Source: Paraniabella defluvii (GTDB taxonomy: Bacteria > Bacteroidota > Bacteroidia > Chitinophagales > Chitinophagaceae). Taken from it: a stretch of DNA of 64,000 bases. The DNA lies in the NCBI GenBank assembly GCA_019316985.1, contig CP079215.1:5766001-5830000 (forward strand), read 5' to 3'. A program made the translations under genes and the position numbers. Under the pieces are notes generated by a model. It ran no database searches. It was given only the letters and a program-made list of their open reading frames with translations, and was not told the origin of the DNA. Shown one piece after another: positions 11,079 through 21,461 of the stretch; position 1 is the stretch's first letter; each line of letters opens with the position of its first letter.

Positions 11079-11654
11079 TTAAACACCTTTTTGTTCACCC
11101 CATTTTTTAAAAATGGCGTTTACAATGCGGTCTGCTTCGCGCGAAGTTATTTTACGATCGCTGATCTCATCCGTAGCCCACCCCTGTAATATTGTTCTAT
11201 CAGTTCGGGCATCTACCATAGTTATAGTAATGGTACCCTCCCTGGTTGGAATATTATAATTATCGTAACCAACAAACCTCTGGGGATAATAAACCCTGTA
11301 AAAACGTCTGGCATAAGGGTTATAAAAGGTTCTGAAGCCACCCCAGGTATACATGGGTTCTGAAGCCACCTTCGTTCCCTTTTCAACTAGGACATCGTAG
11401 CTTAAAATAACATCAGGATTTCTTTTCACTTCCTTCCAGCCCTGCACGCGCGATAATTCTGCGCTTACCGCATCTTTAATACGTTGTTCAGCTATGCCGT
11501 TTTTTGCGCTACGCTCACTCTTTTGAGCCCAGGCAAAGGTTTGATAATTATTTAAATTTATGTTTCCGGCTCTTTCTATATGTGCTGTAGGACCACAACC
11601 GGAAACGATAAGAACTAATAATGCAACTACACCCAACAGCGCTACTCTTTTCAT
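11079..11654 (-). CDS. DUF4136 domain lipoprotein
   Basis: Predicted lipoprotein of 191 residues, intact. The signal peptide ends in the lipobox VSGC at about residue 20. The DUF4136 domain follows: NINLNNYQTFAWAQ near residue 32, an AISAEL-type helix (IKDAVSAELSRVQGWKEV), PDVILSYDVLVEKG, and the conserved GTITITMVDARTDRTILQGW near residue 140. The C-terminus ends READRIVNAIFKKW. The family is common in Gram-negative envelopes and its function is unknown. It stands alone, with a terminator downstream. Confidence 0.9.
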   Translation of the reverse strand: MKRVALLGVVALLVLIVSGCGPTAHIERAGNINLNNYQTFAWAQKSERSAKNGIAEQRIKDAVSAELSRVQGWKEVKRNPDVILSYDVLVEKGTKVASEPMYTWGGFRTFYNPYARRFYRVYYPQRFVGYDNYNIPTREGTITITMVDARTDRTILQGWATDEISDRKITSREADRIVNAIFKKWGEQKGV

Positions 11655-11757
11655 CGTCTAATGTATTGTTACATCTATTAGACGCAAAAACAGTAAAAAT
11701 GATTACAGTGTTATTGCAAAAAAATGTGAAAGAAAAAATGGCGGATTTAAGAAAAAA

Positions 11758-12884
11758 TTATGGAATTACTTCAAACAAAAAAACCTGTTGTTTTTCCTTA
11801 ATATTGAAATTATTGTCTGCAACCAAAATAAGAGAAGCATGGCCGTTAGGTAACACAGGCCCCAGGTAATTCCTTCAACATTGTCAATATATCTTCCCAG
11901 GGAATTGAAATTAAAAAGCAGGTTTTTAACAGCAGGTTTATAATTTGTATTTTGATACAAACTGGCCGTGGTGCTTACGTCAGTTGCCTTAGAAAAATCA
12001 GCCAGGTATATTTTGATCACACAATTCTCTACACCAGTGGAAAACGATCGCTCTAACACTAAAAACCGGTTCTCCCCGATATTTAATATTTCAGGTATCC
12101 CGTTAATACTAAACGCTGTATTGGGAACAGGTTCAGCCGCTATCGCATCCAGCAAATAGCCATATTGCCCTACCGCTTTTTTGGTTTTGACATCAAACTT
12201 TGTAAAGCGAACCGGCGCATTAGCATAAGAAGCCGTTGCCAAAGGGCCATCTTCGTGAATAGCGCCTTCCATGCTGGCCCAGAGGTGCCGGTAATCAAGG
12301 GAAAAGCTCAATCCCTCCAAAACATCATTTTCCCTTGCCCCGCTATCGCCTACATACATGTGCAGGTTGGCAGGAATCAGGAAACTATCTTTAAACCGGC
12401 CTTGCAGGTCCATTTCATAAATCCAGGGATTTTGGTAGACCATTCGATTACTACGGATGGCTTTATCGCCCTCGCTACTCCAAACCAGTGTTTTTGCTTT
12501 TTTATTGTAGCGGATCGACTCGGGGTCTGCGGCATGCTCGGGCATCATTTTAAGCGCCGGAAATGTATCATTGTACGCGTTCTTAAGTGTTTCAACCGAA
12601 AGAAACCTTACCGAATCAATTTTATAATTACTGATGTCAATTGCTGCTGTGTAAAACCTTGCAGCGCTTGTTGCCGAACGCTCATCGCTGATAATAAAAT
12701 ACCTGTTTTCAGCAGCATCATAGTCAATACCCGACAAGCCGCCCACCCAGGTGTTTTGCAACCGCAGGTCGTGCGGGATAACGTATTCGTCTAAAAACTT
12801 CAGCGATGATATACTTGCGCCTCCAGCCAAACCTCTGGTATCAGGTTTTGCAATACGGCAACTACTGCAGGCCGCGGATATCAA
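11758..12884 (-). CDS. Esterase-like activity of phytase family protein (frameshifted at C-terminus)
   Basis: Secreted or lipid-anchored protein of about 375 residues with the phytase-like esterase fold: GLSGIDYDAAENRYFIISDE near residue 48, ADPESIRYN near 118, ENDVLEGLSFSLDYRHLWAS near 190 and NVEGITWGP near the end. Frame is lost at 11848-11853 (CCCC on the plus strand); restoring one base gives LPNGHASLILVADNNF and a stop at 11758. The N-terminus extends upstream in frame as a signal sequence (VIFFIAVLISAACSSC), but no ATG is found, so the start at 12884 (TTG) is provisional and an indel near 12930 is likely. No operon partner is evident. Confidence 0.8.
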
Positions 12885-12970
12885 TACTGCGATAAAAAAG
12901 ATAACGCACAGATTATGTTTTGAACAAAACTAAGGGAATCAACAGGTAATGAAGATTAAAAATAAATAAA

Positions 12971-13362
12971 GTTACAAGCCTGTAAGCCGGATTCTGTACT
13001 TTATCATACTTCGACAGGCTCAGTATGACAAGGTGGTTATCATTTATCTGTTCCGCAAGTTACCCTGCGGAATCAATCTGCCTACCCTCCCCGATAGTTT
13101 TGCAACATTTTGCCGGGCCGGCAAAAGATCGGGGTTTACATGGCATTTCAGCACACAAGGTTTACCCAAAATACTTATTACTAAATATTCCCGTGAGCTT
13201 TTACCTCACATTTTCACCTTTTCCCGTAAAATACAGGTAGTTATTTTCTGTGGCACTTTCTATCCCCGCTTTACGCGAAGCCCGGCTATTCACCGGTGTG
13301 CTGCTGCCCTATGCTGTCCGGACTTTCCTCCTTTTAAAAAAGGCGATAACCCGGCTTGTAAC
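12971..13362 (-). ncRNA. rnpB: RNase P RNA (bacterial type A-like)
   Basis: Catalytic RNA that matures the 5' ends of tRNAs, about 392 nt. P1 pairs the first ten bases GTTACAAGCC (13362-13353) with the last ten GGCTTGTAAC (12980-12971). P2 pairs GGTTATC with GATAACC. P4 is given by GAGGAAAGTCCGGAC (about 13329-13315) and ACAGAATCCGGCTTAC (about 12998-12983). The conserved GTGCCACAGAAAA element is also present. A promoter -7 box ends five bases before the 5' end. Between the P2 and P4 3' strands lies a 25-base palindrome (13004-13028) that looks like a dispersed repeat. A T-rich tract follows the 3' end. Confidence 0.95.
13004..13028. repeat. REP-like palindrome inside rnpB
   Basis: TCATACT (13004-13010) and AGTATGA (13022-13028) are exact inverted arms around an 11-base centre TCGACAGGCTC. 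The sequence resembles the short palindromes built around CTTCGACAAGCTCAG that I recall as dispersed in many Bacteroidota genomes. In the RNA it would form a hairpin between the 3' strands of P2 and P4, where some RNase P RNAs carry helix P19. Confidence 0.6.
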
Positions 13363-13366
13363 TGTG

Positions 13367-13374
13367 CAAAGATA
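13367..13374 (-). promoter_or_regulatory. -7 promoter box of rnpB
   Basis: TATCTTTG on the minus strand is an exact match to the Bacteroidota -7 consensus TAnnTTTG and ends five bases before the 5' end of P1. A TG dinucleotide 16 bases upstream is a weak -33 candidate. The spacing to an independently defined RNA 5' end makes the call fairly secure. Confidence 0.65.
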
Positions 13375-13465
13375 GTTGTTATTTGTTAGCCAGCTGAACT
13401 GCAGCAACCAGCGGTATTGTGTCACTCACTTGTACTATTGAATATATGGCCTCTCTAAACTGCAG

Positions 13466-13980
13466 CTAGTCTTTTATTTCAGTTATAGTAACACCTGTAA
13501 AGCAATCATCAGCGCAGTTTTTGGGGAAGTACCCGCATGTTGAAATCATGCCCTTATTGTTGGCTTCAAAAAAATAAGGTTTTCATCTTCATCCATGCGC
13601 AGCCACACATGTTTAGCTTTATCATATATTTCATCCAGTGTTAAAGAAGCATCATAACCTTTATGGGTATTCAGTGTTTCATTGGTTTCTGTCCACTCCG
13701 CGTATAGTTTTATTTTAGTTCTATCCTGTTCATCCGGGCCCATACTTTTATAAGTTCTGCCAGTAACTTTCCCATTATTAACCTGCACTACCATGGAAGA
13801 AGAGAAACCCGTCCAGGAACTCCAGGTTTGTGTATACGTATAACTGTTGTTGCTAGCGGCTTTAAAATCGAGCCAGGTCTTATAACTCCGATGAAATGCA
13901 TCGCTGCTATAAAAGCGCTCCTTTTTACAGGACTGTATTAAAAACAATAAGCTTATAGTAAAAGCCATCCAATATTTCAT
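13466..13980 (-). CDS. Small lipoprotein of unknown function (frameshifted at C-terminus)
   Basis: Predicted lipoprotein of about 171 residues. The signal peptide ends in IQSCKKE at residues 15-21. The body shows KTWLDFKAASNNSYTYTQTW and VNNGKVTGRTYKSMG, with HVWLRMDEDENLIFFEANN. A seven-base A run at about 13567-13573 breaks the frame; correcting it extends the protein with CGYFPKNCADDCFTGVTI to a stop at 13466, giving three C-terminal cysteines (CGYFPKNC, ADDC) that may bind metal or form disulphides. I recognise no named domain. It stands alone between rnpB and the Smr gene. Confidence 0.7.
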
Positions 13981-14027
13981 AAAACATTTGCTTTATTTAT
14001 TGAACGTGCTTTAAAATAGCAACGCAA

Positions 14028-15050
14028 CTAATATTTAAAAAATATTTCTGTGGCCCCATACCCGTAACGGGAATCGTATTGATTAACAAAATAATTCACT
14101 TCTTTCTTTAACCGTAACGCATCATGAATCTCATCTCGTAGCTTACCGGTACCTACTCCATGTATAACAACCAGTGTGGGTTGCATATGTGCCACTGCCA
14201 GGTCATAAAACTTTTCAAAGGTTTTTAATTGCAAGGTCAGCATTTCAAAATTATTCATTCGCTCATAATTATCCGAGAGCTTCTCTATATGCAGATCAAC
14301 AACGCTGCGCGCCGGCTCCAGGTGTTTGCGCGCTTCCTTAGCATTGTATATTTTAAAGCCCTTATTGGCCAGCTTATCCAGCGGCAATTTTATCTCTTCG
14401 GGGCTTTGTCGGGGTATTTCTCCAATAACAAATACGAAAAAGAAGCTTCATTTTTTTCTTCAGCTCTTCTATGCGATTAAATAATTGCTTGGGCTTTAAT
14501 TTAATTACACTCTCAAAATGGTCTGCTTTGTTCTTTTCAGCAACCGGTAATGAAAAATCGAATTCAAAAGCAGGACTATCGCTCATGTCGGAAAAGTCAA
14601 CATCGTGGATGTAGAAATTTTCAAAAGGCTGAACCGTATTCTTCAATTCAAAATCGGCGTCGCCAAAGAAAGTAAGCTTATAATCGAATTTGTAAACAGC
14701 GTTGCTATTGTTCACCAAGTATACCTTTAGCTTTTCTACATATTCATCGCCAAATTCGTCGGTATCCATTACCGGTAAAAAATTCAGCCAAACACCATTC
14801 TCCACCCGCTCTTCTTTTGCTGTTTTTTCTTTTCGGATATCGTCTACGTATTTTTGGGTGCGGGTTGCGGGTTACTTTTTTTCTTTTGTGTAAAACGCTT
14901 GTAATAAGGAAAGTCAACCTGGTCGAGGTGCACGGGAAACTTAACACCCCGCACTTCGATCATCGCCATATTTTTATTGATAAATTCTACGATCTCTCCT
15001 TCTTCATCGGAATGAAGCACTAAAACTTTATCTCCTACCTGATATTTCAT
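14028..15050 (-). CDS. DUF2027 and Smr domain protein (frameshifted read)
   Basis: Cytoplasmic protein of about 340 residues. The N-terminus (MKYQVGDKVLVLHSDEEGEI) is an SH3-like DUF2027 start; the middle DUF2027 part reads NGVWLNFLPVMDTDEFGDEY and YKFDYKLTFFGDADFELKN. The C-terminal 90 residues form an Smr domain with VVDLHIEKL and VVIHGVGTGKLRDEIHDAL. Smr domains, first seen in MutS2, bind or cut branched DNA or act on RNA; the DUF2027 fusion is typical of Bacteroidota and its role is unknown. Frame is lost near 14850 and 14390. Confidence 0.88.
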
Positions 15051-15280
15051 AATGCAAAATTACAACAATCAACAGGATTTACCGGTAATCGAAAAAGCAG
15101 AAACTGCAAGTCATTTTCATTACCGTGCATGATTGCGGGATAAGCATCAATCGAGGCGAAGGCATGGCTTATTTGCCACGATGCGCCGACCAGTGATTTT
15201 TACAAAACTTAAAACCCGGTAAGAATTTGCTTAGTTTAAAAGTATAGCCCGTTTATATGCGGTAATAGCCCGGAAGCGTT

Positions 15281-16974
15281 TTATTTTCCTCCCGCCAGCT
15301 TGCTATGCCGGTACCCGTATAAAAAGTAAATAACCAGTCCCAAAGCCATCCATACAAAAAACCAGAACCAGCTAATGGCCGGAATTTCTATCAACAGGTA
15401 CATACAGGTTAACACTCCCATTACAGGTATGAATGAATACTGTTTCTGAACGGTTTTAATAGTGATAACCAGGGCTATTAAAAGATACACCAAAAACAGA
15501 ATTTCCTGGTACGCTTCGGTACCGATATTTGCCACAGCACTGGTTAGCCGGTTTCTGAACAGGTATATAAACAAAACATACAAAACAGGGATAATGACCC
15601 TTCCATTGATATAGGGTATCTTGAATTTGCCGGGCTGTTTGGGCATAGGCGGCAACAAAAGTACGCCACCACATACCAGTATAAACGCAAACAAAGTGCC
15701 GATACTGGTTAAATCGGTTACCAGGCCACTCTGCAGGAACAAAGCGCCGGCGCCCACAATTACCCCTGTAACGATGGTTGAAAAAGACGGCGTCTGATAT
15801 TTAGGATGGATCTTCTGAAATACTTTCGGCAACAAACCATCGCGGCTCATACTCATCCAGATGCGCGGCTGACCGATCTGGAACACCAGCAACACTGAAG
15901 TGGTGGCTACCACGGCGCTTACTGAAATGATCTTTTCTATCCAGGGGCACGCTTTTCAAATACAAAAGCCAAAGGATCATCTACCCCATCAAAGCTGCTG
16001 TAGCTTTCTATCCCGGTAAGCACCAAAGCAATAGCTATATAAAGCAGCGTGCAGATCAGCAGTGAATAAATCATACTGCGGGGCAGATCGCGTTGCGGAT
16101 TTTTACACTCCTCTGCTGTAGTAGAAATGGCGTCAAAACCAATATAGGCGTAAAATACCGCGGAAACTCCTTTCAGCACGCCCTCGAAACCATTGGGCAT
16201 AAAGGGGGTCCAGTTATTGGTATCTACAAAAAAGCACCGGCTACAATCACAAAAATGATCACAGCGATCTTGAAGATCACCATATAATTGGCAGATTGCT
16301 TACTTTCTTTAATGCCGATATAGGCCAGCCAGGTAACCAGGCATACGATAATAAAAGCCGGTAGGTTAAAAACACCGGCGAACCGGCAAAGCGCGGCGCT
16401 TCATTGTACGCTTTTATGGCAAACTGGTAGCTTGCCATATCTTTAGCCGAAAGATTAGCAGCATTTTGTTGCAGCTCCGCGGTTGCTTTATCAAAAGCCT
16501 GTATAGCGGTTTGCGGGTCCACCAACATCCAGTCGGGCAAATGAATATGAAATACATGCTCGAGCAGGTTGTTAAAATACCCGCTCCAGGATATGGCTAC
16601 AACGATATTGCCTATGGCATACTCCAGTATCAATGCCCAGCCAATGATCCAGGCTACCACTTCCCAAAACTCACATAAGAATAGGTATAAGCGCTGCCCG
16701 AAACCGGTACACGACTGGCAAATTCGGCATAGCAAAGCGCCGAAAAACCACAGGTAATAGCGGTAATAATAAAAAGTATGGAAACACCCGGCCCACCATT
16801 AAAAGCTGCGCCGCCGATGGTTGAAAAATACCGGCGCCCACCACGGCTGCAATCCCTAAAAATGTGAGATCCTTTACGCCCAATATTTTTTTAAGCCGGC
16901 ATCATGACCATCTCCGTAGCCTTCCTCCGCGTCTTTTAAAATATTCTCATTTTCTTTTTTCGCAGTATAGACAT
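15281..16974 (-). CDS. APC family amino acid permease (frameshifted read)
   Basis: Inner-membrane amino-acid transporter of about 560 residues, similar to cationic amino-acid permeases of the YfnA type. The first helix carries GVKDLTFLGIAAVVGAGIF, the APC signature; YAYIGFDAISTTAEECKNPQ and RDLPRSMIYSLLICTLLYIA mark helix 6-7. The C-terminal half has GQPRIWMSMSRDGLLPKVF. A loop after helix 3 carries about 60 extra polar residues, common in this subfamily. The ATG at 16974 precedes a frame change near 16955; others lie near 16720, 16340, 16220 and 15935. Probably monocistronic. Confidence 0.9.
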
Positions 16975-17036
16975 TATTACGTTTTAAAGTTTGTGGTTTA
17001 GGTTTGAAGTTAAAAACTTCACCTTCAATCGAACTG

Positions 17037-18001
17037 CTAATAATCGCGCTTCACCAACAGCAAAGCCAGGTCTTTCAGCGGCTGTTTGCGTTTGGCTGTT
17101 ACCGCAATTTCTTCTATATATCCCAAAGCTTCATCAAGATACAAATCTTTTTGTGCTATGGCCCACTCGTCTATTTTACAATCCTGATATATTTGTAATA
17201 CACGGGCTACCTTATCAGGGGTATTCTCCTTCAGCAAAGCCTGTAATTGCTGCTTTTGTGAAGCATTAGCCACTTCCAGTGCCTGTATCAACAAAAAGGT
17301 TTTTTTATTGGAAAGGATATCACCGCCCGGCTGTTTACCAAATTTTTCGGGATCACCAAAGGCATCCAGGTAATCGTCCTGCATCTGGAAGGCAAGGCCT
17401 ATTTTTTTCCTGCTTCGTATAGCAAAGCCAGGTTACCGAGGCTGCCTCCGCCTAATATGCCGCCCATTTGAAGACTGGCCGCCAGCAAGACGGATGTTTT
17501 AAGCGTGATCATATGCAGGTATTCTTCAAAGGATACGGTTTCACGCAACTCAAAGTCCATGTCGTATTGCTGTCCTTCGCATACTTCTGCCGCCGTTTTA
17601 TTAAACAGGCCAAGGATACGGGGAATGAAATCGGGTGTAAGCCTGTTTATATAATCGTAAGCCTTTACCAGCATTACATCACCTGCCAGTATCGCTGTAG
17701 GCTCATTATATTTATTATGAACGGTTGGCTGGCCGCGTCGCAACGGGGCCTTATCCATTATATCATCGTGGATCAAAGTAAAATTATGGAACAGCTCTAT
17801 GGCCGTGGCAATATGCCAGGCATCTGGATGTATTTCGCCAAACAGCTCATTAGCCATAAGGCATAAAACCGGCCGGAAACGCTTTCCTCCCAACGAAAGA
17901 AAGTAATTGTTAGGCTCGTACAAACTTACGGGCTGGCCCGGGAAATGAGACCTGTTAAAATGCGATGAAAACTTCTTTGATAACTCCTCGAATGATTGCA
18001 T
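17037..18001 (-). CDS. Polyprenyl (farnesyl/geranylgeranyl-type) diphosphate synthase (frameshifted read)
   Basis: Cytoplasmic enzyme that condenses isopentenyl diphosphate with allylic diphosphates, about 322 residues. LSLGGKRFRPVLCLMANELF near residue 37 binds diphosphate, the first Asp-rich motif is DDIMDKAPLRRG near 84, and the second is QMQDDYLDAFGD near 212. The residues before the first motif (ELFHNFTLIH) fit a long-chain-limited synthase, but the chain length cannot be fixed. Frame is lost near 17390. The ATG at 18001 gives the usual short N-terminus. Substrate comes from the pathway started by dxs elsewhere in the window. Confidence 0.92.
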
Positions 18002-18151
18002 GCGCCAAAAATAGATAAAATAAGGGCGAATATGTACTGTTTTTACAACTGACTGCCAAGCACCGCAAATTGCGCCCGGTAAACGGCAAATAATACGTAC
18101 AACTTTCAGCAAAAACGGTTTAAATTACAAACTAAACAACGCCCTCCCGGA

Positions 18152-19660
18152 ATGAAAAAGATATTTGCGATTATTTATCTGCTACCGGTGCTTTTAAGTA
18201 GTTACGCCTGCAATAAAAATGCAATAGCCCAGGCACCCGAACAACCTAAACCCCAAGCAAGGAGTTTGCCTCTGCAGCAGTCATCAACCAGCGGCTGGGG
18301 CGGGGTATTAACCTGGGCAATACCTGGGAATCCAGCTGGGATAAAAAGGAAAGTATACCAGCTGATTTCGAAAAGATTGCGGCTAAGGGATTTACCAGCG
18401 TCCGTTTGCCCATACGCTGGGAAATGCCGGAACGAGCGCAATTCACCGCTCCCTATACAATCAGTAGTACTTTTTTAAACAAAATCAAATCAGCTGTAGA
18501 TGACGCGCTCAAAAATAAGCTGCATGTTATTAATATGCACCACCACGACAGCCTGTATGCCCGGCCCGATGAATTAAAACCAATGTTTTTAGCTCAATGG
18601 AAGCAAATAGCATCTTTTTTAAAGCCTATCCAGACAGCCTTTTATTTGAAGTGCTGAACGAGCCGCATGGAAACCTGGATGCCGGCAGGTGGAATACTTT
18701 TTTGCAGAAGCGCTGCAAACCATACGTGAAACCAATCCGCAAAGAACTGTTTTATTAGGACTCGCCGAGTGGGGTGGCGTAAGTGCGCTCAGCAAATTGT
18801 CGGTTCCACAAGATCCACATCTGATACTTACCATTCATTATTATAACCCGTTTCATTTTACACACCAGGGCGCCAGTTGGGTAACAGGCGCCGATGCCTG
18901 GTTAGGTACCCGCTGGAGAGATACCGAGCTGGACCGGCAGGAAGTTAAAGATGATTTTAAAGCGGCCGTTGAATTTTCCAAAACAAAAACATTCCCATCA
19001 ATGTGGGTGAATTTGGTGCTTATAGTACTGCTGACATGGATTCGCGCATTAAATGGACCCGTTTCATGGCCCGTTACTTTGAACAGCAGCAATTTAGCTG
19101 GAACTATTGGGAATTTAATTCAGGATTTGGCATTTATGATCCTTCCAAAAACACTTACAATACCGGATTGGTAAACGCACTTATGTCCGATGCAATGACT
19201 GCACCCACGCCGGTTACTTTTATCAGTCTTTACAGCAGCAACTTCTCGAATCCGCAGGCAGACGGCTGGAAACTTTATAACAATGATGCATCAGCATCTT
19301 CTACCCTTACGATCAACAATGGTAAGGCCGTTGTTACCATTTCTTCGGCGGGAACACAAACCTGGTATATACAGCTGATGCGTCATAATACCCCGATAGA
19401 AGCCGGAAAAACGTATCGGCTAACATTCAATGCCGCTTCTGACAATAACAGGAACATTTCACTTGCATTTCAGCAAAGCAGCGCTCCTGGCTGGTTTATG
19501 GAAGTAAGCAGTTCAGCATCACCAAAAGCGAAGAAAATTACCAGTTTGTTTTTACACCGGCGAGTACCGATGCCAAAGCCAATCTCGTTTTTTCCTGGGC
19601 AACAACGGGCTCGCTCCTGTTACACTTTCTGCTATTAAACTGGAAGAAATTAAGTTTTAA
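18152..19660 (+). CDS. Secreted GH5-family glycoside hydrolase with C-terminal CBM4/9-like module (frameshifted read)
   Basis: Exported polysaccharide hydrolase (endoglucanase/mannanase type) of about 500 residues. The signal peptide ends in a possible lipobox SSYAC at about residue 20. The catalytic barrel shows GINLGNTWE, VRLPIRWE, INMHHHD, the acid/base Glu in LFEVLNEPHG (about 18650), LTIHYYNPFHFTHQG, and the nucleophile Glu in INVGEFGAYS (about 19010). A C-terminal beta-sandwich with YSSNFSNPQADGWKLYNN and AGKTYRLTFNAAS resembles CBM4/9 modules. Frame changes lie near 18295, 18640, 18700, 18995, 19510 and 19600. It stands alone, away from the SusCD locus. The exact substrate is unknown. 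Confidence 0.88.
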
Positions 19661-19696
19661 TTGCTACTGGTATTTTCGCAGATCAAAGAGTAATTA

Positions 19697-20929
19697 TTAA
19701 CCTTTAAACCCCAGGTTGGCAATATGTGCCCGAATCACCTGCTTTTCCGCATCGGCAGTGGTTAAGGTAAGTGCCTTATGAAATTGGGCTAAGGCCATTT
19801 CATTATCAACACCTTCGTAAAGTTTACCCAGCAAGGTAAAATAAAAATGATTCTGTGTTACTTTAAGACTGCCGGCTTCCCTGATAGCCTGTTTTTTGCC
19901 ATGTACTTTAGAGTAAACATACACCCGGTTTAATGCGGCCATGGGCGAATAGTCGATCAATAACAGCTGATCGTACAGTTGCAGCACTGTTTCCCATTTT
20001 TGGGAACGTCTTCCTTTATAGTATGCCAGCTGGCAATGGCTGCTTCCAGGTGATATTTGCTGACCTCTTTACCGGTAAAAGCTGTTTTAAGATAAAACCG
20101 CCCCTTTCAATCAAAGCCTGGTCCCAAAGATCTGTATCCTGGTCTTTGTATAGAATTAATTCGCCCTGCTCATTTAAACGGGCTTCAAACCTAGAAGCAT
20201 GAAAACACATGAGCGATAATAATGCATTTGCTGATGAAGTATTGGCCACTTCATTTGTTACCAGGAAATGACAAAGCCGCATAGCCTCCCAGCACAGCTC
20301 TTTTCTGAGCACACTATTTTGTGAAAAAGAATAATATCCTTCATTAAACAATAAATAAAGCGTGGACAAAACAGCATCCATTCGCTCCCTTATCTCCTTA
20401 ACCGTCGGGTAAGCGACGGGTGCATTTTCCTGTCTTAGTTTTTCTTTGGCCCTTTGTATTCTTTTGTAAATAACTTCCTTGTTGGTAAGAAAGGCATCAG
20501 CAATTTCCTGTATTCCGAAGCGCAAAGCAGGTTCAAAGAAAGTGCCACCTGGGACTCGGTATTAACAGCAGGATGGCATATGGCAAACATCATCGCCAGC
20601 TGGCTATCGTTGATATTTTTATCCGACAGATCAAGCTCTGTCTCTTCAGAAAGACCCTGGTTTGATTGCAGCTCCCGGCTTACCTTTTGATCGAAGATAG
20701 TGCCTCGCTTCAGGTGATTTTTCGTTTTATTTTTTGCTACTGTGTACAGCCAGGCTACGGGGTTCCCGGGCACTCCTTTTAAACCCCACAATTCGGCAGC
20801 AGATAAAAAGGTATCGCTGACAATATCCTCAGCGGTTTCGATATGCTGCAAACCAAAAAGGGAACAGAGTACAGCTACCATCTTCCTGTACTCCGTTCTG
20901 AATAAATGAGGTATCAGCTCCTGCTGCAC
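19697..20929 (-). CDS. ECF42-like sigma factor with C-terminal helical extension (frameshifted read)
   Basis: RNA polymerase sigma factor of about 410 residues, twice the normal ECF length. Region 2 includes AEDIVSDTFLSAAELW and AWLYTVAKNKTKNHLKR; region 4 includes FGIQEIADAFLTNKEVIYKR. The long C-terminal extension starts with LYLLFNEGYYSF and ends in TPR-like helices (MAALNRVYVYSKVHGKKQAI). This architecture, with a DGPF/YCII gene beside it, is that of the ECF42 group, in which the extension replaces an anti-sigma factor. Frame changes lie near 20500 and 20010. It starts one base after the stop of the YCII gene. Confidence 0.85.
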
Positions 20930-20930
20930 T

Positions 20931-21272
20931 TTACAAAGTTTTTATCGCCCTTACTTCCACGTTACCGCCGTAATTATAAACCGGGCAACCTTTAGCTAAC
21001 TCCACTGCTTCGTCGATCGTTTCCGTTGTTACAACAATATATCCGCCGATCGCTTCTTTTAGTTCCATAAAAGGTCCGTCTGTAACAATACCATTGGGTC
21101 TAACCACCTTACCTGTTCTTTCAAGGCGGTTACCACGGTTATTCAGTTTACCCTGGGCGGCAATACCGCTGATCCAATCGATCCACTTTTGTGTGTCGGC
21201 CTGCATTTCTTCTGGAGAAAGCCTGGGTATTTCATTTTCATCTCTTCTGAATATAAATAAAAAGTCAGTCAT
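20931..21272 (-). CDS. YCII-related DGPF domain protein, partner of the ECF42-like sigma
   Basis: Small cytoplasmic protein of 113 residues, intact. It starts MTDFLFIFRRDENEIPRLSP and carries the motif TDGPFMELKEAIGGYIVV near residue 66 that names the DGPF family; the end reads ELAKGCPVYNYGGNVEVRAI. These ferredoxin-like-fold proteins are encoded beside ECF42 sigma factors and are among their likely targets or modulators. The gene is one base upstream of the sigma gene, which argues for translational coupling. Confidence 0.9.
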   Translation of the reverse strand: MTDFLFIFRRDENEIPRLSPEEMQADTQKWIDWISGIAAQGKLNNRGNRLERTGKVVRPNGIVTDGPFMELKEAIGGYIVVTTETIDEAVELAKGCPVYNYGGNVEVRAIKTL

Positions 21273-21325
21273 TGTTAAAAAGTTTAGATTTTAATAAAGA
21301 TAGTTTCTTCGCTGATATACATTTA

Positions 21326-21455
21326 TTAACCGCCGAGAAAAGAAAAATAGAGTTAGCGCGGAGTGAATAAGTTTAATGAACATAGCAGGTTTTACATCAT
21401 AAAAACCGAATGTTTCCTCTGCGTAATCTTCGCGTCCTCATTTCTTCGCGGTTAA
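21326..21455. repeat. Imperfect long inverted repeat, probably a dispersed non-coding element
   Basis: The arm starting TTAACCGCCGAGAAAAG at 21326 is repeated in inverse orientation in the arm ending CTTCGCGGTTAA at 21455. The arms are about 42 bases, identical over the outer eight and roughly two-thirds identical overall, around a 45-base centre. The CGCGAAGA/TTCGCGG-rich composition is like repeats seen between genes of many Bacteroidota. It lies downstream of the AhpD-like gene and upstream of the YCII gene. Confidence 0.45.
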
Positions 21456-21461
21456 AGATAT

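Noticed and set aside
13025..13389. Open frames on the plus strand across 13025-13389
   Set aside because: They run through the conserved core of rnpB on the opposite strand and have no protein-like features.
15083..15125. Inverted repeat CGGTAAT / ATTACCG as a terminator of the Smr or permease gene
   Set aside because: The arms are short, 29 bases apart and have no T tract; it may be chance.
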